Source: Entrophospora sp. SA101 (Eukaryota; Glomeromycota; Glomeromycetes; Entrophosporales; Entrophosporaceae). From it: DNA of 12,766 bases. The stretch covers positions 6,501-19,266 of the forward strand of contig CAUDNR010000577.1 of assembly GCA_958430865.1 (NCBI GenBank), read 5' to 3'. The position numbers were made by a program, and so were the translations under genes. The notes under the pieces were generated by a model, which saw only the letters and a program-made list of their open reading frames with translations, was not told where the DNA came from and made no database searches. This document shows positions 1-8,941 of the stretch, piece after piece (the first letter of the stretch is position 1; every line of letters starts with the position of its first letter).

Positions 1-3000
1 CCTACTAATAACTCAAATCAAACACCCAATTATTATCAACCTTTGCATAATCCACAACAACCATTATTCCCGAATGACACCTCATCTAATTCAATGGTAA
101 TGCCTGATTTTAGTAAATACGTAAATACTTCTAAGACTTCTAATACACCTCCTATACCAACATATACTCAAAATATCCCACCAAAATTGGTAAATTTAAA
201 ATAAATTTTTTTTTTATGGGTAAAAAAAAAAAGAGAAGTACAAATTATTTTTAATTAACAAAAAAATTTTTTACAGCCTGTTAAAATAGATCCTATAAGG
301 AATGAGTATGTCATCTCATTAAATTATTTTGATAAATCAAAATTACAATATCCATATAACTTATACAATTTTTTTACGTTTCCCTAGTCAATTTAACCCG
401 CAAAAAAATTATCAACCTATGCCACAGTCAATGAAAGATGGTAGGCAAACTTTTAATGGAGATTGTAGCCCACAAAAACCTCGTATATATGTGCCACAAC
501 AACCAGTGAAAAAGGATGAACGAATTGCAAATAATGGTTATAGCACACAAGAACCTTATGTATCTATGCCGCAACCGCCACCGAAAAGGATTCCATATCA
601 GGATAATAGTTATGCATCTATGCCACAGCCGCCAATTAAAAGGGATGGTTCATCTTCATATCGAGAATCTTTAGTTAGCAGTCATTTAAAATTTCTTATG
701 AATCCAACTTTGTTGTCACATATAGCTTTAGAATTTAGATCAACAGTAAAATTTGGAAATCACATTAAAGGCGCATTAGAATATCCAAACAGTTTTACTG
801 GAGCAGATGTAGTGGTACTTATCGCATCATTTTTTTTTTAATAAAATAGTCCTATCTCTGATGTCAAATTTTAACATTATATTATTCTTCACCTGATCAT
901 TTATAAAATTAATTAGAAAACAATACAATCAACCTTACCTCCTGAAGCACCCAAGCATGTTGCATTACATATTGCACGCTCATTGGAAGCTCAACTTTAC
1001 TTTAATCCAATTAATTGGTCAAGTGATGGCCCATTAAAAGATTCAAATGACGAAGTTTATGTATTCTTTAATCAAGATCTCACTTCGCTCAACATTTCAG
1101 AATTAGACGAAGATTTTCCTACAGGAGTTTTTCCCACTGTTGGAAAATGTTATAGTCCTTGTTGTGGACTATATGGTAAAGGATGTTATTCAATACTCTG
1201 TCCTAATTATGTTCCAGTGGTAAGCTAAATTTTTAATTTTTTGAATTAATTTGCTTGCTTAAATGGTCATGAATCAATTCATTTTTAAATTATTGTTAAT
1301 GTGATTTTAGGAAGGGACACCTGCAGATCTTCCTCTTATCAGGAAAACTAGCCTTGAAAGTATCGAGTCACCAGTAAGTATTTAATAAAAATGTTAATGA
1401 TTTAATTCCATTCTCGTAATAATTTTTAAAACCTCCCCCCAGAAATTATCAGCTCCAACATTAGATAAAGAACAAGATCGTACATGGTCTGGTGCAGTTC
1501 CAAAAGAAATACTTGAAAGTGTTTCCAAAGAAGAATTGAAACGTCAAGAAATCATTTACGAAACAATTTATACAGAAAATGATTATATAAAAGATTTATA
1601 TCTTATAGAAGAGGTTTGTTATATAAATACATTAATATATATATTTAAAAATTTTTTACCCAATTAATGTTTTAATTTAGGTTTACATAAAAGGGATTCG
1701 TAATTCCCCAGAAATAATGACTCAACAAACAAAGATTGAAAAGTTTATAGATGATGTATTTTATAATATTTTTGAGATCAGAGCACAAAATGAAATTTTG
1801 CTGGAAAAGTTAAAGGCAAGACAAAAAGAAAACTATGTTGTCAATGAAATCGGTGATTTATTTTTAGAATGGGCATTTGATGCTGGTAATAAATACGTCA
1901 GATATAATGGTCGAATCCCTATTGTTGATAGTCTAATAAAAACTGAAAAAGCAAGAAATCCAAAGTTTAAACAGTTTATGGAGGTGCCGATTAATTCTTT
2001 AATAAGCTCAAATCATTTTATATAATGAATTTAATGATTTAGTTCTAACCATTACTATTATCATTATATTTGGAATAATCAGGAATGTATGAGAAGTCCG
2101 AAAACCAGAAAATTGGATTTTCGTCATTATATTCAAAGACCAACTGGCCGTCTACAAAGATATACATTATTTCTTGAACAAATCATTAAACATACATCTA
2201 ATAATAGTCAAGACAAAGATTTGCTTGATACTGCATTGCAAGTAATAAAAGAATTGTGTAGAGAAAGTGACAGTAATGTTTCTAACACTGAAAGAAAATT
2301 AAAACTTGAAGAAATTGGTAGAAAATTGAAGAAAAAGAATGGTGAATCCTTAGTAAGAAACTATTCCATAGTATTATGTCATCAAGAATGTATATATGTA
2401 TTATTAATTATCATCATAATTTTTTTTAGTATGAACTTAGTCTTAATGATGATTCAAGACAATTAGTATTTAAAGGTGAATTGCATTCCAAAATGGATAA
2501 CTCCCTCAAATGGACTACACTTTATGTATTTGTATTTGATCATTATTTGGTCATTACTAAACCTAAGAAAGCTTCAGATGGTGAAATTGAATATGTTTTG
2601 CACAAACCGGTAACTTAGTATAATAATATCAATAGCCAATTTAATTCTTTGAAATTCAAAGTCTTTAAATTCACAAATTCAAAAATCAAAAAAAAGATTA
2701 TTCCTTTAGATAAACTTTTATTGGATAATGTTTCTGAGGTAAATCAACAAAAATTAAAATTAACAGGTTCGTTAATTAAAAAATATTTAGAAAGGGAAAA
2801 TATAAATTTATAACTAATAGTTATACAAAATTAGTAACCATAGTATAAATTGTTATATTACAAATTAAGGTTTGGAAAATTATGGTAAGCAATCATATTG
2901 TTCATTCACCTTATCACATATTGGTAAAAACGGAGGAACCTATCAACTATATGCTGAAACAATCAATAGCTGGAGATTATGGAAAGATAAAATTATTGAG

Positions 3001-3899
3001 GCGCAAAATAAATTGGATTTGATGAGATCTAAGAAACAAGTATTTGAGTTATTCACATTGAATGATGCCACTTTCACAAATCTTTCTGTTGGTGCTCCTG
3101 CTAATATTGCTAATTTACAAGAGGAAAAAACAAAACATTTCTCAAGAGGAAAAGTTAATTGTTCCATACCATTTTGTATGCACCAAAATTTCATTTCCTT
3201 TTCTTAGAATATAATTTTTTTGTTTGTAATATAAATAATTAATTGTCATATATATATGTGTGTGTGTGTGTGTTTATAATAATTATAGCTGCACCAGAAA
3301 ACTGTAAGATGATCGCAGTAGGGACTGAGGAAGGTGTTTGGATAGGATTCGGCGGCGAGACAAAAACATTTAGAAAGGTTTTGAATGTTGGAAATGTGTC
3401 ACAAATAGCAGTGATCGAAGAATTTGGAATATTTATTGTACTAGTAGGTTTGTGATCTTTTATTTTATATGTTTTTAAAATCTTGTAATTTGTAACTTGT
3501 AATTTTGTAATTACTATTATTTCTCACCCATTCATTCCTTAACAATACAAACTAATGTAATGTTAATAGAAAAGTCGCTTTGGGCATATCCATTAGAAGC
3601 ATTAATACCATCATCTTTGACTGCCGATTTTAGTCAATGTGCAACACGACAACGTATAAGTGATAGTAATAATGTATCTTACTTTAAGGTTGGAACTACG
3701 AAAGAAAAGAATACAGGCGCTGAGAAAACATTGCTAGTATATATGAAGAAAAAGAATTTAAATTATAATTTTAGTGTTTTAGAACCAGCTATCAATTTAA
3801 ATGAGGTTGATGGAGAAGAACCAAAACAGAATAGTCGTGGATCTCGTGGCGTTTTTCGTTTTCTTCACTCAGATAAAAATTGGTTTAAAGTTTATAAGG

Positions 3900-3935
<36 letters not shown>

Positions 3936-4801
3936 TATCTGAATAACCATTAGACTAGATTAATTTTTACTAATTTTTTTTTTTTAAATTTAGAAATTTT
4001 ATGTTGCTTCTGAATCATATTCAATAAGTTTTTTAAGGTCAACACTTTGTATTGTATGTGCACGAGGATTCGAAGTGGTGAACTTGGATGAATTGACAAA
4101 TATCCCATCAATACCAAATCTTTCATCGCCTCAATTTTCTGATATCTCAAAAAAATGTAACAAACCTTTGGGAATGTTTAGAATAAAAGATAATGAGTTT
4201 CTGATATGTTACGATGGTATGTATGATAATAAAATAATAATAATAAAAATAATAATTGGTTGCAGTTTGTTTCTTATGCACTTATTTTTCATATTTTCAT
4301 ATTTAGAAATATTTTTCTTTGTTGATAAGCATGGTAATTTATCAAGATTAAATATCATGGAATGGGAGGGTAAACCTGAGGCAGTTGGTAAGTGTAATTT
4401 ATATTTATACATATACAAGTATATAAGATATTTGATGTGATTCTAACAATTAATTATTATAATTAGCATTACAATTTCCGTATATTCTGGGATTTAATCC
4501 ATTGTTTATTGAGGTGAGAAATATTGAAACGGGAGAGTTAGTTCAATATATTTTAGGCAAAAATATGAGATGTTTAAATGATAATTCGTCAAGTAAAGAT
4601 TCAATCCATGCAGTTATGCAACATCCATTGGAAGATAGGCAATACATCTTTAAATTGATCTTGGCAAAAGATAGAAAGCAACACACGAAAAGAAAAAACA
4701 CATCATCATTATCACCATCATCACCATCATCATCATCACCATCACCATCACCATTACCATCGTCATCATCATCACCATCACGTATTCGACGAGAAGTATG
4801 A
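1..4801 (+). CDS. Rom2-like Rho guanine nucleotide exchange factor (DEP-DH-PH-CNH), 5'-partial, 16 exons
   Basis: Family knowledge: Rom1/Rom2 and Rgf-type GEFs load GTP onto Rho1 at the plasma membrane and drive cell-wall integrity signalling. Exons read from the sequence: 1-189, 277-305, 388-814, 917-1219, 1311-1373, 1443-1613, 1681-1983, 2083-2352, 2430-2609, 2697-2766, 2870-3175, 3289-3447, 3570-3898, 3994-4216, 4307-4387, 4467-4801. They sum to 3438 nt, 1145 residues plus TGA, with all phases compatible. Residue numbers count from the window edge: N/Q/P-rich region to about 165; DEP about 165-270 (SFTGADVV joined to KTIQSTLPPEAP); DH about 365-580 (YETIYTENDYIKDL, then FRHYIQRPTGRLQRYTLFLE); PH about 595-717 (FTLSHIGKNGGTYQLYAE); CNH about 765-1100 (MIAVGTEEGVWIGF, KSLWAYPLEAL, PLFIEVRNIETGELVQYI). 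A Ser/Pro-rich tail encoded by TCA/CCA repeats ends it. The true start is upstream of the window. Least certain joins are at 814/917, 1983/2083 (donor GTGCCG) and 2766/2870 (donor GTTCGT). The symbol is left blank because Rom1, Rom2 and Rgf paralogues cannot be told apart here. Confidence 0.93.
3248..3272. repeat. (TA)n(TG)n microsatellite in a RhoGEF intron
   Basis: A short alternating purine-pyrimidine run (TATATA followed by about eight TG units) lies between the donor at 3176 and the acceptor at 3288. It is intronic and makes no contribution to the protein. Confidence 0.9.
3904..3931. repeat. (AT)14 microsatellite in a RhoGEF intron
   Basis: A pure AT dinucleotide run begins a few bases after the GTATAA donor at 3899. 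It is intronic and likely length-polymorphic. Confidence 0.9.
4700..4780. repeat. TCA/CCA trinucleotide repeat coding the Ser/Pro tail of the RhoGEF
   Basis: About 80 nt of near-pure TCA and CCA triplets sit in frame in the last exon and encode an S/P-rich tail after the CNH domain. The opposite strand gives a spurious Asp/Gly-rich ORF. The repeat ends about 20 nt before the stop, so length changes in whole triplets would keep the final residues RIRREV. Confidence 0.9.
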
Positions 4802-5174
4802 TCTTCTGTCAACGCCACATAACATTATTGTTGAATAATATTTGTTTATTTATTTATTTATATAGTTTTTATTTTTATTTTATATTTATTTTTGATAAAT
4901 TAGAATTTAAGGTTTTGGACTTTTTTTTAAATCAATCAATTTTATATATAAATGCATGACATAAAAAACACATTTTGATAAATTATAATAATATTTTACT
5001 ATTGCATGAATTAATTAAACAGTGGAAAAACATACAATTATTTTGTTAAATCTCCGACCATTGGATCTTTTCGATATTGAAAGTGTGTTGTTCAGTATAT
5101 GTTGACTGGTGTTTGATGGTTTGTATAGGTGTATAGGTTTTGAGAAGGGTAAAGTGGGATGAAAGGTCTTGATG
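4802..5174. other. 3' flank of the RhoGEF, no gene seen
   Basis: AT-rich sequence between the RhoGEF stop codon and the Tc1-type element. It presumably holds the 3' UTR. No canonical AATAAA lies close to the stop, only T-rich TTTATTTATTTA runs near 4847-4860. A short less AT-rich patch at about 5085-5165 has no open frame worth calling. Confidence 0.6.
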
Positions 5175-5176
5175 TA

Positions 5177-5200
5177 CAGTCCCCGGCGGAAGTAATGGCG
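5177..5200 (+). repeat. Left terminal inverted repeat of the Tc1-type element
   Basis: 24 bp starting CAGTCCC, directly preceded by TA. It pairs with 6274-6297 with three mismatches. The family's transposase binds inside such ends and cuts next to the TA. Confidence 0.88.
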
Positions 5201-5302
5201 CGTAAATTTTTTATGAATAAAAAATGTACTTTATTAAAAATTTAAAAAAAAAAAATTTTTTTCTTAAAGCCAAATAGTATGGCTATAACTTTTATTATGG
5301 TG

Positions 5303-6073
5303 TTAGTACTTGGTATGAGCCCCTTCAGCATCGATGCGCGCTTGAACCCGATTTTGCATGCTACCGATGCTATTAACTAATACCAATAAATTTATTTTTC
5401 GAAACCTTTTTTTTTTCTGCTGTCATTTTTTTGACGTGTTTCTCAACATTATGCTTCAAAATAGCCCATACATTCTCAATGGATTAAGATCTGGGCTATA
5501 TGAAGGCCAGGCAAGAACACGTCTTGGAAAGCGGGTATTCAGATCATTCATAACGTCCCTATATGTATACTTAGGGTCGTTATCTTACTGAAAGACCCAT
5601 CGGCCACCTACTAATGCATCAGCATTATCTTAAAGTTGTTCATTTAAAATTTTACGATATAGGTGGCGGTCAAGGTTTTCAGTAAAGATATGAATACCGA
5701 CCTTCCCTTTAAAATTGATCGCACCCCAAACATGAACCTTAAGGGGATGTTTTACCATAGGCTGGACAGGTTTCTTTTCACGAGACCATGCTAACATCGT
5801 ATTGCGAAACAACTGGATAGTTGTTTCGTCTGAAAAAACAACTTTCTTCCAGTTGTAATGCACATGATCTTGTGCCCATGACAAGCGGTTAATCTTTGCT
5901 TGTTCTGTTAGATGAGGAACTTTTCTGGGAAGAGTAGCAACATAACCGAGGTTGGAAAGCTCACGGCGAACAGTCCCCTCACTAACTTCGAGATCTTGGT
6001 ATTTTTCTTCTAAAATAGCTTTCATTTCGGTGGCGGTCCTACAGTGTGTGTCACAACAAATTATCAACTCCAA
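5303..6073 (-). pseudogene. Tc1/mariner DDE transposase relic
   Basis: The family cuts and pastes the element at TA sites with a DDE/D active site. Seen on the minus strand: an HTH-like segment (EVSEGTVRRELSNLGYVA, about 6000-5935), the first catalytic Asp in VVFSDETTIQLF, the WG motif VHVWGAI, then GGRWVFQ and the second Asp in DNDPKYT, and finally SPDLNP with the catalytic Glu in ENVWAIL. The C-terminal end MQNRVQARIDAEG...HTKY and its stop (5303-5305) are typical of the family. Breaks: an in-frame TAA after NEQL (about 5628), a TAA in place of Gln in the FQQDND motif (about 5590), and a 1-base loss between LNP and the IENVW region. The N-terminal DNA-binding half is short or missing: only about 200 bp lie between the relic and the right TIR and they have no clear frame. 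No ATG is seen at 6073; that codon is TTG. It cannot make an active enzyme. Confidence 0.9.
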
Positions 6074-6273
6074 CTATAAGGTACATAGCTATGACAGTAG
6101 TAGTAGACATGTCGATCGCGTGAAATCTTGTCTGACTGGTAAACAAAAAACACTGATGACGATCATTATTTATTTATTTACTTTTATGGTTACTATATTT
6201 ATGCGACTCACAAATAAACATTATAAATGAACGCTTTATGGTATTATGCCTGAATAAGTAATTCAAATATTCA

Positions 6274-6297
6274 CGCCATTACTTTCACCTGGGACTG
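6274..6297 (-). repeat. Right terminal inverted repeat of the Tc1-type element
   Basis: Read on the minus strand it is CAGTCCCAGGTGAAAGTAATGGCG, directly bounded by TA at 6298-6299. It matches the left end at 21 of 24 positions. The differences are scattered single bases, as expected from ageing after insertion. Confidence 0.88.
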
Positions 6298-6299
6298 TA

Positions 6300-6498
6300 C
6301 CAGCAATTGCAGTTGCTGAATGAGAATCCTGAGGCTTTCACACTTAAATGACATGCATGATGGGTTGATACACTCAACAGTAACATGTACTTTGACACTA
6401 ATTATCTTGCCATTTTCATTGATAATTCTATTGGATTGATTTTACAGGCCTAGCCTGTTGGAAACATCATACACAAGCTTACAAAGATCGATATTCAT
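6300..6498. other. Spacer between the Tc1-type element and the hairpin element, no gene seen
   Basis: About 200 bp with no usable frame. Two small palindromic spots are visible: arms CAGCAA/TTGCTG just inside 6301-6320, and ACAGGC-CTA-GCCTGT at 6444-6458. They are too short to assign a role. Confidence 0.5.
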
Positions 6499-6656
6499 TA
6501 GTCATTACTATACATGAAGTCGAAATTAAAACACCAAAGTCGAAATATTTCGACTTGAGGCAACTACATAGTAAAAATCAGTTTCGACCTTATTTCAACC
6601 CTATTTTGACCAGATCTGCAAATGGTCGAAATGGTTTCGACTTCATATAGTCATTA
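6499..6656. mobile_element. Short MITE-like hairpin element built from GTCGAAA motifs
   Basis: A 9-bp direct repeat TAGTCATTA (6499-6507 and 6648-6656) flanks about 140 bp with inverted ends: left ...TACATGAAGTCGAAA, right TTTCGACTTCATA... Inside are a 20-bp perfect palindrome AAGTCGAAATATTTCGACTT (6537-6556) and further copies of GTCGAAA in both directions (for example in GGTCGAAATGGTTTCGACTT). There is no coding capacity. Because the TIR can also be drawn to include ACTATA/TATAGT, the exact ends and the length of the target duplication are uncertain. A non-autonomous DNA transposon is the best reading. Confidence 0.6.
6537..6556. repeat. 20-bp perfect palindrome in the hairpin element
   Basis: AAGTCGAAATATTTCGACTT reads the same on both strands. 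It contains the element's GTCGAAA motif in both orientations and could extrude as a small cruciform or act as a dimeric protein site. Confidence 0.9.
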
Positions 6657-6879
6657 AAACAGTATAATATCTTTTCTGCTGCCCCCTCATCTTACCACAA
6701 CTTCTACAAGCATGTCTTTCATACATGAATTGACACGTGTCAATTATCATAATTGACAGGATAAATGTATGTTGTTTTGGACATTCAAGGGGATGAGAAT
6801 ACGAGGAAGGGATATGATTTGGTGCAAAATCCATCAAGTTGTGAGGTTGTGAAAAGAGGTTGGTGATTGTGATAATTAA

Positions 6880-7332
6880 GGTTGACGAGGACGAGGACTT
6901 TGATGAAGACGGTTTATTTCGAGCCTTTTACCTAGCATGTCCTTTCCCATGTTCTTTTTGTACAGCAAAGCCGTTAATTATCATGTCACTTGTTCAACGA
7001 GGCTTGGATATTCAAAATTTTGCAGATCTTGGTGGATTTTATGAGCTGTATCAAATTTCTTGGCTGTTTTAATGGTATGCCCTTTTGTGCAAGAGCATAT
7101 CTTCCAATGCCTTCTTATTCACTATTTTTTTAAGAGACGCTTCATTAGCCTTGGTATGCGAAACCTTGTTGATATAAAGAACTGTAGTTTTAATGGAATG
7201 TGGGGGTTTATTTCATCAAAGATGAGGGGAACGAGAAGGAAGTGAAAGGGGAGGATGATTATCTTCTTCAACATCCATGTGTTCTGTACCGCTGTCATTT
7301 TAACCCAAAGCACAGGTTCTATCATTTAACAT
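6880..7332 (-). pseudogene. Decayed minus-strand coding relic, family not recognised
   Basis: Read from an ATG at 7330-7332 on the minus strand, one frame gives coding-like peptide (TEHMDVEEDNHPPLSLPSRS, then VSHTKANEASLKKIVNKKAL and EDMLLHKRAYH) interrupted by a TAA near 7302 and a TGATGA near 7220. After about 7075 the reading shifts frame and continues as KTAKKFDTAHKIHQDLQNFE and YPSLVEQVT before two stops. The charged, lysine-rich composition differs from the surrounding random frames, which suggests former protein. A possible continuation below 6860 (CRSCGK, a Cys pair, at about 6700-6710) is less sure. It may be an old transposon gene or a lineage-specific family; I cannot name it. Confidence 0.35.
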
Positions 7333-7395
7333 GCGATGATTCGATTAAAAAAATTAAAGGTCATAACACATAGTTACGTCACATCTTTTCACCTA

Positions 7396-7583
7396 GTTAT
7401 ACGTCAATTGACGTATGCCAACAACTTAATCACCGTATTGATGTACAATTCATTCTCTATATAACGAATGGACCATTTGACTTTGTATTAATATTAAGAA
7501 AAAATGCTCATTATAAAAGAATCCGTAACAATTTATCCGTTATAGAGAGAGTGAATTGTATGTCATCACAAATGACGTATAAC
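7396..7583. mobile_element. 188-bp inverted-repeat (MITE-like) element with TACGTCA palindromes
   Basis: The outer arms GTTATACGTCA (7396-7406) and TGACGTATAAC (7573-7583) are perfect complements. Inner arms of about 25 bp (7443-7466, TACAATTCATTCTCTATATAACG; and 7538-7564) also pair with few mismatches. The left arm carries an extra 30-odd bp that includes the 18-bp perfect palindrome ATACGTCAATTGACGTAT (7399-7416). No clear target duplication is visible. It could be a small non-autonomous transposon or a long imperfect hairpin of other origin. Confidence 0.5.
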
Positions 7584-7689
7584 ATGATGAACCTTACATA
7601 GCAATGATAATAAATTAATTATTTTTTACATAAGTAAATCAAACTAATTAATTGTTTCTTTTTCTAGAAAAGAATCCAACAGCAGCATT

Positions 7690-8182
7690 TCAGGATCAAA
7701 ATCTAATATCTGTATTATGTTGATAAATTATCTCTTCAATCAAATCAATAATATTCCCAACATACAATATACTTTTATTTACCACACTATCTAAACCATT
7801 ATCACAATCAAATGTCGATTATTTCTCAAGTTCAAGATTCATCAGTGTGCTTATTTGCAATATTTTATGGATCACACTAGCATTCAAGTTGTTTTCCATA
7901 CTCGTTGACAAGTTGAAAAAAAGATATTCATCTTCTAGCATAATTGACGGGATTATTAAAGAACTTATACACAACTCGCATGCACGTACCATGCTGATGC
8001 AAGTAACAATAGCTACAAAATTTTCAGAACAATCCATTTCTATAATATCAGAAATACCAGTTTGTGATATTGGTATTCTTTTTACTATTAATGTTTACGA
8101 CATTCTATTTATTTCGAATATTTTTGATATTCCAAATATTATTATTATATATAAAAAAGAAAGGAATTTTTCCAATCATTAA
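7690..8182. other. Unresolved overlapping ORFs, coding status unclear
   Basis: Two long frames overlap on opposite strands. The plus frame (7847-8182, 111 codons) is Ile/Leu-rich and has no motif. The minus frame runs from about 8090 to 7690, about 130 codons with a single TAA after NLELEK (7819); beyond that stop it still reads like protein (DCDNGLDSVVNKSILYVGN). The minus composition is the more natural, so a recently interrupted minus-strand gene fragment is possible. No family is recognised and no splice pattern is convincing. Confidence 0.2.
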
Positions 8183-8183
8183 A

Positions 8184-8430
8184 ATAAAAAGAATAAAAAG
8201 TTAACAAAAATTAATTAATAATCAATAAAAATAATCAATCTCATCTCAAAGTAATTTACACTTTTTTTAACGAACAATCAGACACCTCAACTTCAATAAA
8301 TAATATCAATATTGGTTCTATGAATACTATCACAAATATTTTCCCTCGCAGAATAATCATTTGACTAGATATCAAACAATTTTTATAGCAATTCAACTTT
8401 TGACAATAGCAACAACAACGGCATATGATT
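8184..8430. other. AT-rich spacer, no gene seen
   Basis: Low-complexity A/T-rich sequence rich in AATAAT and CAATCA words. I see no open frame above background and no stable inverted repeat. Confidence 0.5.
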
Positions 8431-8800
8431 ATTGAGTAATAAAACGTTCATTTTGGAAACTTGATTTGCAAATAGATCTTGGCTTTAGCATTTATTTCGA
8501 TCACCCGCTTATATTTGAATAATTGATAAAATATTCATTAAATATATTTTGCAAATAACTTCACAGATCTTGACTTAACACTTATTTCAATCATTCCTAT
8601 ACAAAATATTGAATAATTGATAAAACGTTTATTTGCAAAACTTGATTTGCAAACTCCTTAGATCTTGTATTTAACACTTACTTTGATTACGCCTATACAA
8701 ACTATTGAATAATTGACAAACGTTCATCAGTATATTTTACAAACTTCTTTGGAAGCTTCGTACGTTGTCATGCATCTTGTATTTAACAGTTACTTCCACA
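8431..8800. repeat. Degenerate tandem repeat, four units of about 84-96 bp
   Basis: Units begin at ATTGA(A/G)TAATTGATAAAACGTTC-like sequence at 8431, 8514, 8608 and 8704. Each carries, in the same order, a TTTGCAAA segment, (A)GATCTTG or CATCTTG, TTTAACACTTATTTCAATCA, and TATACAAA before the next unit. The third and fourth units are the most alike; the first is the most diverged. No reading frame is preserved across units, so this is a non-coding minisatellite-like array rather than a repeat protein. Confidence 0.75.
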
Positions 8801-8819
8801 AACTCGCCAACTCTTTGAA

Positions 8820-8835
8820 TTTTTTTTTTTTTTTT
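8820..8835. repeat. T16 homopolymer
   Basis: An uninterrupted run of 16 T on the plus strand, just after the tandem array. It could be the A-tail of a minus-strand retroposed sequence or simple slippage. No retroposed gene was recognised beside it. Confidence 0.8.
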
Positions 8836-8941
8836 AGATTACGCAGGATTACACAATAAAAATTATGGAATAGAATTTGTCAATGAAATGTTGTAAACTA
8901 TATATATCCCATCCACAACTTGAAATATAAAACTCATTTTC

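Larger units (their letters stand above)
5177..6297 (-). mobile_element. Tc1/mariner-type DNA transposon, full length but inactive (1121 bp)
   Basis: The left end is CAGTCCCCGGCGGAAGTAATGGCG (5177-5200; the TIR is 24 bp). The right end, read on the minus strand from 6297, matches it at 21 of 24 positions. Both ends are flanked by TA (5175-5176 and 6298-6299), the classic target duplication of the IS630-Tc1-mariner superfamily. The interior carries one minus-strand transposase relic (5303-6073). Length is typical of the family (about 1-1.3 kb). The mobile class is clear from the TIRs, the TA and the transposase motifs; the subfamily cannot be set by eye. Confidence 0.92.

Noticed and set aside
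306..387. ATG at about 329-331 as the start of a separate protein
   Set aside because: It lies inside a 82-nt intron (GTATGT donor, CCCTAG acceptor). Upstream exons are in phase with the same N/Q/P-rich protein, so the frame does not start there.
2943..3194. Minus-strand 83-codon ORF
   Set aside because: It lies wholly opposite the PH/linker exon of the RhoGEF, which has domain support.
4543..4818. Minus-strand ORF rich in Asp and Gly
   Set aside because: It is the antisense of the TCA/CCA repeat and CNH-coding last exon of the RhoGEF.
5358..6230. Plus-strand ORFs at 5358-5591 and 5952-6230
   Set aside because: They are antisense shadows of the transposase relic or run into the right part of the Tc1-type element, with no motif of their own.
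6860..7245. Plus-strand ORFs at 6860-7072 and 7060-7245
   Set aside because: No recognisable motif; the minus strand of the same stretch has more protein-like, though broken, peptides.
8431..8800. Could the tandem array be a CRISPR array?
   Set aside because: Units are long and degenerate throughout, with no short exact repeats separated by unique spacers; the window is eukaryotic in gene structure.
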